Shown piece after piece: positions 33,698 through 44,166 of a stretch of 64,000 nucleotides of DNA. The notes beneath the pieces are model-generated. The model ran no database searches. It was not told the DNA's origin and worked only from the letters and a program-made list of their open reading frames with translations. Position 1 is the first letter of the stretch. The number at the start of each line of letters is the position of its first letter. This DNA is from Fictibacillus nanhaiensis (GTDB lineage: Bacteria; Bacillota; Bacilli; Bacillales; Fictibacillaceae), in contig JAFHKR010000038.1 of NCBI GenBank assembly GCA_017052515.1, positions 186,001 to 250,000 on the forward strand. The letters are read 5' to 3'. Position numbers and translations under genes: made by a program.

Positions 33698-36600
33698 ATG
33701 ACTCAGACTGATATTTACCGGCCAAAGAATCCGGTTCGATTTGTAACCGCTTCCAGTCTTTTTGATGGTCACGATGCGTCGATTAACATCATGCGAAGAA
33801 TCATTCAGTCGAACGGCTGTGAGGTGATCCACCTCGGACACAACCGTTCTGTAGATGAAGTGGTGAGTGCAGCCATCCAAGAGGATGTTCAAGGGATCGC
33901 GATCTCTTCTTATCAAGGCGGACATGTTGAATATTTTAAATACATGATCGATCTATTAAAAGAACGCGGTGCAGGACATATCAAAGTCTTTGGCGGAGGC
34001 GGGGGCGTTATTATCCCACCTGAGATCAAGGAGCTGCATGCTTATGGTGTAACGCGCATCTTTTCACCGGAAGATGGAAGATTGCTAGGGCTTCAAGGCA
34101 TGATTAATAAGATGGTAGAAGAGTGTGATTTTCCGACGGTTACCTCTTTAACGGATGAGATCGAAAAAGTAGTAGAAAAAGACGTTCGCTCTGTTTCGCG
34201 ATTGATCACGTTAGCTGAAAACGTGAAGCAAGCGCCAGAAGAAATCGCGGCAACGGCTGAACAGACGTTAAACGAATTAAAAAGTTTACAAAAACAAGTA
34301 CCGGTTCTAGGGATCACAGGAACAGGTGGAGCGGGGAAAAGTTCATTAACGGATGAGCTTGTTCGACGATTCTTAAACGAGTGTGAAGACAAGACGATCG
34401 CGATCATATCGATCGATCCGACAAAACAAAAAACAGGCGGGGCGCTTTTAGGTGACAGAATCCGTATGAACGCCATCTATCATCCGCGTGTGTACATGCG
34501 TTCACTTGCTACGCGTGGTTCACGTTCTGAGCTGTCTGATGCGATCAAGGATGCGATCGCAGTAACAAAAGCAGCAGGATTTGATTTGATCGTTGTTGAG
34601 ACGAGCGGAATCGGTCAAGGTGACGCTGGCATCTCAGAGATCTCAGATGCTTCTCTATATGTCATGACAAGTGAGTTTGGTGCACCATCACAATTAGAGA
34701 AGATCGACATGATCGATTATGCAGATATTATCGCGATCAACAAGTTCGAGCGCAAAGGCTCTGAAGATGCGCTTCGTGATGTGAAGAAGCAATATCAGCG
34801 TTCTCGCAACTGGTTTGATAGAGACTTAGATGAAATGCCTGTTTACGGAACAATCGCGAGCCAGTTTAACGACGCGGGCACGAACGTCCTTTTTTATCAC
34901 TTGATGAAAGTGATCGAAGAAAAGTCAGGTATGGATTGGGGCATCCAGCCAGCTCAAGACGCGATGACTGCGAAAAAGAACGTCATCATTCCAGGTGAAC
35001 GCGCGCAATATTTAAACGAGATCGCACAAACCGTTCGTAAATATCATGAAACGGTGAACGAACAATCCAAGCTTGCTCGCAAGTCGTTCCAAATTCAAGG
35101 GACGCTTGAAACAATAAAAGAATACGACGCAGCAGGTAAAGAAGTTGAAACGTCGTTAAATAAGGCACTGGAAAAAGTTGAAGAGCAATTGTTGCCAACG
35201 ACTTCAAAAATGCTAAAAGAATGGCCAGCGTTAAAAGAAATGTATAGCAAAAAAGAATTTGTAACAAAGATCCGTGATAAAGAGATCGTAACGGAACTGA
35301 CGACAAAAAGTCTTTCTGGTCTTGATATTCCAAAGGTTGCTCTTCCAAAGTTCGAGGACTGGGGAGACATCGTAAAGTGGATCATGAAAGAAAACGTTCC
35401 AGGCTCGTTCCCATATACAGCAGGAGTGTTTCCTTTTAAACGTAAAGGTGAAGATCCGAAGCGCCAGTTCGCTGGAGAAGGAACACCTGAACGTACGAAC
35501 CGCCGATTCCACTATCTATCAAAAGATGACGACGCGAAGCGCTTGAGTACAGCATTTGACTCGGTAACGCTTTACGGAGAAGACCCGGATCACCGACCGG
35601 ACATATACGGAAAAGTCGGGGAGAGCGGTGTGAGCATCTGTACGCTAAACGACATGAAAAAGCTGTATGACGGCTTTGATCTGATCGCTCCTTCTACATC
35701 AGTTTCGATGACGATCAACGGTCCGGCACCGATCATTCTCGCGATGTTCATGAACACGGCGATTGACCAGCAAGTGAAGATTTTTGCGGATACGAACGGC
35801 AGACAGCCGAACGAAGCAGAGTACAGCGAGATTAAAGAGAAGACGCTTGCCTCTGTTCGTGGAACGGTTCAAGCAGACATCTTAAAAGAAGATCAAGGTC
35901 AGAACACGTGTATCTTCTCTACTGAATTCGCGCTTCGCATGATGGGTGATATTCAGCAGTACTTTATCGATCATCAAGTGCGTAACTATTATTCAGTTTC
36001 GATTTCTGGCTATCATATCGCAGAAGCTGGTGCGAACCCGATCACGCAGCTCGCGTTTACACTTGCGAACGGCTTTACGTACGTGGAATATTACTTGAGC
36101 CGTGGAATGGATATTAACGCATTCGCGCCAAACTTATCGTTCTTCTTCTCAAACGGACTTGATCCAGAATATAGCGTAATCGGTCGTGTCGCTCGCCGAA
36201 TCTGGGCAACGGTTATGCGAGATAAATACAAAGCGAACGAGCGCAGCCAGAAGCTGAAGTACCACATTCAAACATCTGGACGTTCCCTTCACGCACAAGA
36301 GATCGACTTTAACGATATTCGTACGACGCTTCAAGCGTTGATGGCCCTTTATGATAACTGTAACTCGCTTCACACGAACTCATATGACGAAGCGATCACA
36401 ACGCCAACAGAAGAATCTGTTCGCCGTGCGATGGCGATTCAGATGATCATTACAAAAGAGCTTGGTTTGGCTCGCAATGAGAACTCGCTTCAAGGCTCGT
36501 TCATCATTGAAGAATTAACCGATCTCGTAGAAGAGATGGTACTTCAAGAATTTGAGCGCATGAACACAAGAGGCGGCGTGCTGGGTGCGATGGAAACGCA

Positions 36601-36961
36601 GTATCAGCGCGGGAAGATTCAAGAAGAATCCATGTATTATGAAATGAAAAAACATGACGGTTCTCTCCCGATAATTGGAGTGAACACGTATCTGAACCCG
36701 AATCCACCGTCAGAAGAAGAATTCAACATGCAGCTCGCACGTGCAACAAAAGATGAAAAAGAGCAGCAGATCCAAAATCTGAACACGTTCCAAGAGTCAA
36801 GCAAAGACCAAGCGGGTGAAGCGCTTAAACGTCTAAAAAATGTTGCGCTATCCGGCGGAAACATTTTCGACGAGCTCATGCACACTGTAAAATTTGCAAG
36901 CCTCGGTCAAATCACGAGTGCGCTTTATGAAGTAGGCGGGAAGTATAGAAGAAACATGTAG
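33698..36961 (+). CDS. icmF: fused isobutyryl-CoA mutase IcmF
   Basis: A 1087-residue adenosylcobalamin enzyme interconverting isobutyryl-CoA and n-butyryl-CoA. Domains in order: B12-binding (about 1-145, DGHDAS with base-off His25 and [11 protein letters not shown]), G-protein domain with Walker [12 protein letters not shown] (about residue 210) and NKFERKG, then the substrate-binding TIM barrel (about 560 onward: [43 protein letters not shown]). I prefer ATG 33698, 9 bases after AAGAAAGG, since 33689 sits on the SD; other IcmF proteins also begin MT.IYRPK. It allows valine-derived or branched acyl units to enter beta-oxidation. Confidence 0.93.
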   Translation: MTQTDIYRPKNPVRFVTASSLFDGHDASINIMRRIIQSNGCEVIHLGHNRSVDEVVSAAIQEDVQGIAISSYQGGHVEYFKYMIDLLKERGAGHIKVFGGGGGVIIPPEIKELHAYGVTRIFSPEDGRLLGLQGMINKMVEECDFPTVTSLTDEIEKVVEKDVRSVSRLITLAENVKQAPEEIAATAEQTLNELKSLQKQVPVLGITGTGGAGKSSLTDELVRRFLNECEDKTIAIISIDPTKQKTGGALLGDRIRMNAIYHPRVYMRSLATRGSRSELSDAIKDAIAVTKAAGFDLIVVETSGIGQGDAGISEISDASLYVMTSEFGAPSQLEKIDMIDYADIIAINKFERKGSEDALRDVKKQYQRSRNWFDRDLDEMPVYGTIASQFNDAGTNVLFYHLMKVIEEKSGMDWGIQPAQDAMTAKKNVIIPGERAQYLNEIAQTVRKYHETVNEQSKLARKSFQIQGTLETIKEYDAAGKEVETSLNKALEKVEEQLLPTTSKMLKEWPALKEMYSKKEFVTKIRDKEIVTELTTKSLSGLDIPKVALPKFEDWGDIVKWIMKENVPGSFPYTAGVFPFKRKGEDPKRQFAGEGTPERTNRRFHYLSKDDDAKRLSTAFDSVTLYGEDPDHRPDIYGKVGESGVSICTLNDMKKLYDGFDLIAPSTSVSMTINGPAPIILAMFMNTAIDQQVKIFADTNGRQPNEAEYSEIKEKTLASVRGTVQADILKEDQGQNTCIFSTEFALRMMGDIQQYFIDHQVRNYYSVSISGYHIAEAGANPITQLAFTLANGFTYVEYYLSRGMDINAFAPNLSFFFSNGLDPEYSVIGRVARRIWATVMRDKYKANERSQKLKYHIQTSGRSLHAQEIDFNDIRTTLQALMALYDNCNSLHTNSYDEAITTPTEESVRRAMAIQMIITKELGLARNENSLQGSFIIEELTDLVEEMVLQEFERMNTRGGVLGAMETQYQRGKIQEESMYYEMKKHDGSLPIIGVNTYLNPNPPSEEEFNMQLARATKDEKEQQIQNLNTFQESSKDQAGEALKRLKNVALSGGNIFDELMHTVKFASLGQITSALYEVGGKYRRNM

Positions 36962-36972
36962 TGTGAGAGAGG

Positions 36973-37004
36973 AGAGAGCCGCCAGTTTTAGCGGTTCTCT
37001 TTTC
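36973..37004 (+). terminator. terminator of icmF
   Basis: AGAGAGCCGC (36973-36982) pairs with GCGGTTCTCT (36991-37000), then TTTCTT. Confidence 0.8.
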
Positions 37005-37024
37005 TTATAGAAAGTTTTGCGAGG

Positions 37025-37145
37025 GTTACTGCAGGACTCGCTTTCCGCAGGGTGTGCGGTGAGCCCATTCGCCGCTTTGCGTCATTGAATGGTCTCACCT
37101 GTCCCACTCATCCTGCAGGAGTCTCGTCCTTCCGCTTCAAATAAC
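37025..37145 (-). repeat. ~130-bp hairpin repeat, copy 6
   Basis: Reverse-oriented and more divergent at its ends. Paired changes persist: apical CCATTC / GAATGG and lower GCAGG / CCTGC. Confidence 0.75.
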
Positions 37146-37243
37146 TATTCGAGGAAGTATTCTCAAAGGTCTCTCTTAGTACTGGTATTTAGAAAGGGTC
37201 TTTTAGAAAAGGTTTTTAAAGCTGGGGCCATTTGCTATTTGCA

Positions 37244-37502
37244 AGTTGATTGGAGCAGAAGGTTGCGAGACTCCTGCGGGACAGGTGGGCAGTTCGAAAA
37301 GTGGAAGTGGCTCGTTCAGCCCCGACAAGCAAAAGGTGAATGGGCCAGGAAGGCGCACTTTGCCTTCTTGACCATTTAACTTTTGACCTCGAGGGGCTAG
37401 CCACTGCAACTAGACAGGTGAGACACTTAAGAGTGAAACGTACGAATGTGGCTCACCGCCTGCCCCGCGGAAAGCGAGCAACCTGGAGCGGAAATCAACC
37501 AC
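37244..37502 (+). repeat. hairpin repeat, copy 7, with nested ~124-bp insert
   Basis: The usual ends flank an extra segment at about 37289-37412, bounded by the 8-bp direct repeat GACAGGTG (37280-37287 and 37413-37420). The insert contains CAAGCAAAAGGTGAATGG and TTTTGACCTCGAGG and recurs in copy 8 at the same position. The region 36962-37679 holds no gene. Confidence 0.8.
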
Positions 37503-37679
37503 TTTCAAGAGCACCGAAGTATGACGTATGATCTTTTATAAAACCTTTTATGCAAAAAAGATAGATTACTACTGGCATATACGCATGGGATTTGTTTATA
37601 ATGAAGAGTATGATTCTTCTAAAGAATGAGCACAATGTGTTGATATAAATGAGTGTGGAGAAGGAAAGGAAGTGCCGAT

Positions 37680-38204
37680 GTGGCTATGTTGAACACGTAC
37701 ACGAAAGAACAAGTCGTTGAAATGTCAATGGTCGAAATCGCATTTGAAATTTTGCAAAATGCTAAGCAACCTGTTCAATTCTATGATCTAGTTAAACAGA
37801 TCGCTGAAATCAAAGGTTTGTCTAAGACTGCTGTTGAAAACCGTATTGCGTATTTTTACACAGATATGAACATTGACGGCCGATTCGTTTCATTAGGCGA
37901 TAATAAATGGGGATTAAAAACGTGGTACCCAGTTGAGAGCTCTGAAGAAGAACTAGGTGCAACGAACAAACCAACAAAACGTAAAAAAGCGTCTGAAGAT
38001 GACTATGACTTCGAAGAGGACTTCGATGATGAAGACTTCGATGAGTTGGAAGTAGAAGATGAGTTCGTTGATGAAGACGATGATCTTTCTGACGACGATG
38101 ATGACGATGATGATGATGACGAAGAATTAGAATTCGATGAAGACGATGAAGACTTCGACGAAGACGACGATGATGAAGATGCAGACGAGGAAGAAGAGCT
38201 GTAA
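37680..38204 (+). CDS. rpoE: RNA polymerase delta subunit
   Basis: A 174-residue protein. The N-terminal HARE-HTH domain (about 1-90) contains SMVEIAFEIL and FYTDMNIDGRFVSLGDNKWGLKTWYP, the family hallmark; the C-terminal half is an almost unbroken Asp/Glu tract that acts as a nucleic acid mimic, favouring RNA polymerase recycling. I choose GTG 37680, 9 bases after AAAGGA; ATG 37686 is the alternative. In B. subtilis it is cotranscribed with fadF-acdA; here it stands alone behind two repeats. pyrG follows with its own promoter. Confidence 0.92.
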   Translation: MAMLNTYTKEQVVEMSMVEIAFEILQNAKQPVQFYDLVKQIAEIKGLSKTAVENRIAYFYTDMNIDGRFVSLGDNKWGLKTWYPVESSEEELGATNKPTKRKKASEDDYDFEEDFDDEDFDELEVEDEFVDEDDDLSDDDDDDDDDDEELEFDEDDEDFDEDDDDEDADEEEEL

Positions 38205-38225
38205 GGCTCATTGTGAGTCGTTTAA

Positions 38226-38258
38226 AACCAGTGCCTTTGGCGCTGGTTTTTGTTTTTT
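38226..38258 (+). terminator. terminator of rpoE
   Basis: AACCAGTGCC-TTT-GGCGCTGGTT, a 10-bp stem with one wobble pair, followed by TTTGTTTTTT. Confidence 0.9.
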
Positions 38259-38261
38259 AGA

Positions 38262-38342
38262 GGGAAAGTGGAAACTCGTGGATTACTGAGGTTGATCTAC
38301 CATTTCACAGGCTGGTCACATGTATAAATGGATTCTCACAGA
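38262..38342 (+). repeat. degenerate remnant of a 21-bp-type array
   Basis: One recognisable unit, ACTCGTGGATTACTGAGG at 38274, and blurred CATTTCACAG and ATGGATTCTCACAG pieces, just after the rpoE terminator, the position used by the intact arrays. Confidence 0.35.
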
Positions 38343-38347
38343 TCATC

Positions 38348-38384
38348 TTGACATGTGCTCTAGACTCGGGTAATATTCTTTTTG
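38348..38384 (+). promoter_or_regulatory. sigma-A promoter and GGGC start of pyrG
   Basis: TTGACA (38348-38353), 17 bases, TAATAT (38371-38376); the first purines 8 bases on are GGGC (38384-38387), the start sequence needed for CTP-sensitive reiterative G addition. Confidence 0.75.
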
Positions 38385-38487
38385 GGCTATTCCTGTATCT
38401 TTTATTAAAAAGACTAATTTTATATGATATCAAAGCAAAAGTGCCCCCTAACCATAGGGGAAGTGTCTTTTGCTTTTTATTTTTTTA
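38384..38487 (+). promoter_or_regulatory. CTP-sensing attenuator leader of pyrG
   Basis: The leader ends in a strong terminator, AAAGCAAAAG...CCCC / GGGG...CTTTTGCTTT (38432-38476) plus a T run. Its 5' arm holds CCCCC (38444-38448). In B. subtilis low CTP causes extra G residues at the GGGC start; the poly-G pairs with the C run and prevents termination. All parts are present here. Confidence 0.8.
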
Positions 38488-38494
38488 CGGCTGA

Positions 38495-40189
<1,695 letters not shown>

Positions 40190-40195
40190 TTATGT

Positions 40196-40234
40196 CCGGT
40201 AGCTTCCTATTCAGTGGGAGCTGCCGGTTTTTTA
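40196..40234 (+). terminator. terminator of pyrG
   Basis: CCGGTAGCTTCC pairs with GGGAGCTGCCGG, followed by six T residues. Confidence 0.85.
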
Positions 40235-40261
40235 TGTGGATGGGGTATTAGATACTTTCAA

Positions 40262-40392
40262 TTTGTCGAAATAGATCGACTCGCCGATATATGCGCAAAA
40301 CTCGCTGGAATAATGTAAAAACTTGCGGGATTAACTTCATAATTCGCTGGATTATTGCAGATATTTCTCGAATAAACAATGAAATTACCCAG
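40262..40392 (+). repeat. 21-bp array A4, five to six units
   Basis: Leader TTTGTCGAAATAGATCG, then units with core ACTCGCTGGAATAATG at 40279, 40300, 40321, 40342, 40363 and a faint 40384, all 21 bases apart. It starts about 30 bases past the pyrG terminator. Confidence 0.82.
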
Positions 40393-40451
40393 GTGGGTAT
40401 GCAGCTAAAATGGTTTTTTTACAGAAAGACCTATCAAATTCTTACTCACAA

Positions 40452-40482
40452 AAGAAAAAGCTTGGCACAAAGCCAAGCTTCC
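40452..40482 (-). terminator. terminator of ywjG
   Basis: Minus strand AAGCTTGGC / GCCAAGCTT followed by TTTTCTTTTG. Confidence 0.8.
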
Positions 40483-40485
40483 TCA

Positions 40486-41028
40486 TTATTCTTCATCATA
40501 TTCTTCCAAAATCTCTTCCGTCGTTAAAAATAGGGCGTAATACGCGAATAAAGCGGTCAATCCAGATGGAAAACCTAGTCTTGAACCATCATCAAGCGGT
40601 ATCAATCCTCGAACAGCCTTCGTATCGATCACGATATCGGCTATATCATCAAGATTCACGTCCATATCGGCATCTTTTCGTCGCCCGCCGATCAAAATGA
40701 CGTTACAATCCGTCGTTTTTCGAATCTCTGAACATAGTGCCACAGCTTTTTTGTCATCTAAAAAACGCGTTGCTACAACTACACTATCGACCGGAAGCAG
40801 ATCAGACAACTCCACATCTGAAAAATTAGCCCCAGCGCGAAACTTATTCTCTCCAAATAGTGCCTCACTAACAACGGCTTCCATCTCATCAAAGCCTTTA
40901 AAATATACAGTTCCTTCAGAAAGTACGCTTTGAGCAAGCAGGCGTGAACTTTCTTCGATCGACTGCTCTTCTTTATCTGAAATGGATTTTAGCAATCCTG
41001 CAACTTGTGTTGAAAAAATTTTTAACAT
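40486..41028 (-). CDS. ywjG: DUF2529 protein YwjG
   Basis: A 180-residue protein of the DUF2529 family, located between pyrG and spo0F as in B. subtilis (YwjG, about 173 aa). Its alpha/beta pattern, including VDSVVVATRFLDDKK, NVILIGGRRKD and DIVIDTKAVRGLIPLDDGSRLG, resembles SIS-type sugar-isomerase folds, but no catalytic role is known. The C-terminus is strongly acidic (TTEEILEEYDEE). GGGTTCTTTTC upstream gives only a weak SD. It diverges from spo0F. Confidence 0.85.
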   Translation of the reverse strand: MLKIFSTQVAGLLKSISDKEEQSIEESSRLLAQSVLSEGTVYFKGFDEMEAVVSEALFGENKFRAGANFSDVELSDLLPVDSVVVATRFLDDKKAVALCSEIRKTTDCNVILIGGRRKDADMDVNLDDIADIVIDTKAVRGLIPLDDGSRLGFPSGLTALFAYYALFLTTEEILEEYDEE

Positions 41029-41118
41029 GAAAAGAACCCCTTACTTTTTTCAAATCATCGTGTTTTTATTTATTAATTTAGTATACTTAATTTAACATTA
41101 CAAATCATCGGGAACAGC

Positions 41119-41144
41119 AGGAATTCGTATCCTCTGTCTCGAAT
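41119..41144 (+). promoter_or_regulatory. sigma-H-type promoter of spo0F
   Basis: AGGAATT (41119-41125), 14 bases, CGAAT (41140-41144), matching the AGGANNT / GAAT pattern of sigma-H promoters. spo0F is sigma-H-controlled in B. subtilis. Confidence 0.55.
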
Positions 41145-41196
41145 GGTATAGGGACAAAATGGTTTTGTAAAGAAACTCTAGATGAGGTGAGCAATA

Positions 41197-41574
41197 ATGA
41201 GCGGGAAAATTTTAATTGTAGACGATCAGTATGGCATCAGAATTCTTTTGAACGAAATCTTTCAAAAAGAAGGTTATAAGACGTATCAGGCAGCAAACGG
41301 TGTACAAGCTCTTTCGATTGTGGAGAAAGACCGCCCTGATCTTGTCATTTTAGATATGAAAATTCCTGGAATGGACGGCTTGGAGATCCTTCGTCGTGTA
41401 AAAAAACATGATGAGACAATTCAAGTGATCATCATGACCGCTTATGGTGAGCTGGACATGATTCACGAGGCTATGAAGCTGGGAGCTATCACTCATTTTG
41501 CAAAACCTTTTGATATTGATGAGATTCGTGCAGCTGTTAGGAAAGAACTTCCATTAAACACGCCACAATCATAA
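41197..41574 (+). CDS. spo0F: sporulation response regulator Spo0F
   Basis: A 125-residue single-domain receiver, the phosphorelay intermediate that takes phosphate from KinA-E and passes it to Spo0B. The acidic pocket Asp9-Asp10, the phospho-acceptor Asp53 in [13 protein letters not shown], the Thr in IIMTAYGE and the Lys in [11 protein letters not shown] are all present; there is no output domain. It is one residue shorter at the N-terminus than B. subtilis Spo0F. GATGAGGTGAG precedes the ATG. Confidence 0.95.
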   Translation: MSGKILIVDDQYGIRILLNEIFQKEGYKTYQAANGVQALSIVEKDRPDLVILDMKIPGMDGLEILRRVKKHDETIQVIIMTAYGELDMIHEAMKLGAITHFAKPFDIDEIRAAVRKELPLNTPQS

Positions 41575-41661
41575 AAGTTTAAGAAATGCTGGTGTGTCGC
41601 CAATGATAGCGGTTACACCCGGAAAACGTTGATGTGTTGCGGTTTTCAGGCGATATTGGTA

Positions 41662-41670
41662 TGCTATACT
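41662..41670 (+). promoter_or_regulatory. extended -10 promoter of fbaA
   Basis: TGCTATACT about 160 bases before the fbaA start. An imperfect inverted repeat (GAAAAC / GTTTTC, 41622-41650) lies just before it. Confidence 0.45.
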
Positions 41671-41828
41671 AGAATGAAATATGAGCATAATGAAATGTTT
41701 AGCAAGACGCCATGAAAGGTAAACTAAAGTGGCTTCTTTTTGCTGTGTATGCACATTTCAGCAAAGCAAATATACTATACAAAAATGTAGTTGGTCTGCT
41801 CGTGCCAATATCTAAGGAGGACATTACT

Positions 41829-42692
41829 ATGCCTTTAGTTTCAATGAAAGAAATGCTTGAAAAAGCAAAAGCGGAAAATTATGCAGTTGGTCAATTCAAC
41901 TTGAACAACCTTGAGTTCACTCAAGCGATCCTTAAAGCTGCACAAGAAGAGAAATCTCCAGTAATTCTTGGTGTTTCTGAAGGTGCTGCTCGTTACATGG
42001 GCGGATTCAAGCTTGTCGTTGCTATGGTTAAAGCTCTTATCGAAGAGTACAAAGTAACTGTACCTGTAGCGATCCACCTTGACCACGGTTCAAGCTACCA
42101 AAAGTGTGCTGAAGCGATTCATGCAGGTTTCACATCTGTAATGATCGACGGATCTCACCACCCATTAGAAGAGAATATCGCTCTTACTAAAAAAGTAGTT
42201 GAGCTTGCTCACTTCCACGGTGTTTCTGTTGAAGCAGAACTTGGCCGTATTGGTGGACAAGAAGATGATCTAGTTGTTGAAGATGCTGATGCAGCTTACG
42301 CGATCCCATCTGAGTGTGATCAACTTGTTCGTGAGACTGGTGTTGACTGCTTCGCGCCTGCACTAGGATCTGTTCACGGACCATACAAAGGTGAGCCGAA
42401 CTTAGGATTCGACCGCATGAAAGAAGTTATGGAACTAACTGGTGTACCTCTTGTACTTCATGGTGGTACTGGTATCCCAACAAAAGATATCCAAAAAGCA
42501 ATTTCTTTAGGAACTGCTAAAATCAACGTAAACACAGAAAACCAAATTGCTTCTCACAAAGCTGTTAAAGAATACATCGGATCTAACCCAGACAAATACG
42601 ATCCACGTAGCTATTTAACTGCAGCTCGTGATGCGATCCAAGCTACTGTAGCTGGAAAAATGCGTGAGTTTGGTTCTTCTAACAAAGCTTAA
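41829..42692 (+). CDS. fbaA: class II fructose-1,6-bisphosphate aldolase
   Basis: A 287-residue zinc-dependent aldolase (B. subtilis FbaA about 285 aa) of glycolysis and gluconeogenesis. Motifs: [13 protein letters not shown] (catalytic Asp and zinc His), [26 protein letters not shown] and VLHGGTGIP (zinc His residues), [17 protein letters not shown] precedes ATG 41829; the frame is open further upstream to 41712 without an SD. An extended -10, TGCTATACT (41662-41670), lies upstream. Codon use is strongly biased, as expected for a highly expressed gene. Confidence 0.95.
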   Translation: MPLVSMKEMLEKAKAENYAVGQFNLNNLEFTQAILKAAQEEKSPVILGVSEGAARYMGGFKLVVAMVKALIEEYKVTVPVAIHLDHGSSYQKCAEAIHAGFTSVMIDGSHHPLEENIALTKKVVELAHFHGVSVEAELGRIGGQEDDLVVEDADAAYAIPSECDQLVRETGVDCFAPALGSVHGPYKGEPNLGFDRMKEVMELTGVPLVLHGGTGIPTKDIQKAISLGTAKINVNTENQIASHKAVKEYIGSNPDKYDPRSYLTAARDAIQATVAGKMREFGSSNKA

Positions 42693-42703
42693 TATAACCT
42701 TTC

Positions 42704-42740
42704 TCATGAAACCGCCTATACATCATAGGCGGTTTCATTT
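42704..42740 (+). terminator. terminator of fbaA
   Basis: ATGAAACCGCCTAT pairs perfectly with ATAGGCGGTTTCAT around ACATC, followed by TTACAC. Confidence 0.8.
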
Positions 42741-42890
42741 ACACTATAAGAGTGCAAAAAACACGATCCACGTATAGATATGCAATTTTAACTACGAAGT
42801 TTTGTAAGCGTAATCCTTCGTGTATGAAGACGAACATGTTATAAAAGAATATAAAAGATAGACCTACTTAAAAAAACAGGAGTGATATTT

Positions 42891-43541
42891 TTGAAATTCT
42901 TTATTGATACTGCAAACATTGACGATATTAAAGAAGCCTATGACCTGGGCATTTTATCTGGAGTAACAACAAACCCTTCTTTAGTCGCTAAAGAAAAAGG
43001 TGTTGATTTCCACGAAAGACTGAAGGAAATCACGAGCCTTGTGCCGGGTTCTGTTAGTGCTGAGGTGATCGGAACTTCTTATGAAGAAATGGTTTCAGAA
43101 GGTCGTGAACTAGCGAAGATTGCACCAAACATCACGGTAAAAGTTCCCATGACACTGGACGGATTAAAAGCAGTAAAAACGTTCTCTGATGAAAACATTA
43201 AAACAAACGTAACGCTTATTTTTAATGCAAACCAAGCACTTCTTGCAGCTCGTGCGGGTGCAACATATGTATCACCATTCTTAGGACGTTTAGACGATAT
43301 CGGACAAGATGGTTTGGAGCTTATTTCACAAGTGGCACAAATTTTTGCGATTCATGAGATCCCAACAGAGATCATCGCAGCATCGATCCGCCACCCTGTT
43401 CACGTAACAGAAGCGGCACTACGAGGCGCGCACATCGCAACAATTCCACCAAACGTAATCAAAGGATTAGTAAAGCACCCACTAACAGATCAAGGAATCG
43501 AAAAATTCCTAGCTGACTGGGACGCTGCTAACAGAAAGTAA
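42891..43541 (+). CDS. tal: transaldolase (fructose-6-phosphate aldolase-like)
   Basis: A 216-residue small-subfamily transaldolase (B. subtilis YwjH/Tal) of the pentose phosphate pathway. The Schiff-base Lys84 lies in NITVKVPMT; other signatures are [16 protein letters not shown] and [13 protein letters not shown]. It starts at TTG 42891, 8 bases after AGGAG, giving the family N-terminus MKFFIDTAN; the GTG at 42882 overlaps the SD. The leader from 42741 has no clear promoter. Two hairpin repeats separate it from murA2. Confidence 0.92.
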   Translation: MKFFIDTANIDDIKEAYDLGILSGVTTNPSLVAKEKGVDFHERLKEITSLVPGSVSAEVIGTSYEEMVSEGRELAKIAPNITVKVPMTLDGLKAVKTFSDENIKTNVTLIFNANQALLAARAGATYVSPFLGRLDDIGQDGLELISQVAQIFAIHEIPTEIIAASIRHPVHVTEAALRGAHIATIPPNVIKGLVKHPLTDQGIEKFLADWDAANRK

Positions 43542-43566
43542 TTGTAAACATGTAGCTTTTGGAAGT

Positions 43567-43820
43567 GGTTGATTTCCGTTACAGATGCTCGCTTTCCGCG
43601 GGGCAGGCGGGGAGCCACATTTGTACGTTTCACGTATAAGTGTCTCCCCTGCCTAGTTGCAGTGGCTAGACCCTCGAGGTCAAAAGTTAAATGGCTAAGA
43701 AGGCAAAGTGCGCCTTCAAATCCATTCACCTTTTGCTTGTCGGGTCTTAACGAGCCACTTCCACTTTTCTGACTGCCAGCCTGTCCCGCAGGAGTCTCGC
43801 ATCTTACACTCCAATCAACG
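43567..43820 (-). repeat. hairpin repeat, copy 8, with nested insert
   Basis: Reverse orientation, with the same nested segment as copy 7 inserted at the same site. Insert and flanks have diverged from copy 7 to a similar degree. Confidence 0.82.
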
Positions 43821-43907
43821 TTCATAGAAGGGGAGATTTGAAAGTACTATCTTTTAGGTCGTCCTGATTAAAAGTTCTTAAGCTTTAGATTCTTCATCTT
43901 CTTGTAA

Positions 43908-44037
43908 GTTGATTGGAGCGGAAGGTTGCCGACTCCTATGGGACGAGTGGACAGGTGGAGACTCCTAAAGGCGCAAAGCGGCAGGAGGCTCACCGTTCGC
44001 CCCATGGAAAGCGCGCAACCTGGAGCGGAAATCAACA
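43908..44037 (+). repeat. ~130-bp hairpin repeat, copy 9
   Basis: From GTTGATTGGAGCGGAAGG to GGAGCGGAAATCAAC. Lower stem TATGGG / CCCATGG as in copy 2; apical CTCCT / AGGAG, unlike any other copy. Confidence 0.88.
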
Positions 44038-44166
44038 TGCCCACATGAAGCAACAAAGCAACGCACAAATTTTTATACATGAAAAGAATATATTGGTAAA
44101 TAATAGAACTATCTAAACGGGTAACACAATCACAACTTTTGTGACTCTTACTGAAAGGAGTTTACC

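Noticed and set aside
35095..35512. Overlapping minus-strand frames inside icmF, and similar long shadows in other genes
   Set aside because: They lie entirely inside well-supported genes, lack SD sequences and show cysteine/serine/phenylalanine-rich composition typical of antisense frames.
37016..37560. Open frames on both strands across hairpin repeats 6 and 7 (also 8 and 9 at 43490-44116)
   Set aside because: GC-rich repeats lack stops; the frames have no SD and their translations follow the repeat, not a protein pattern.
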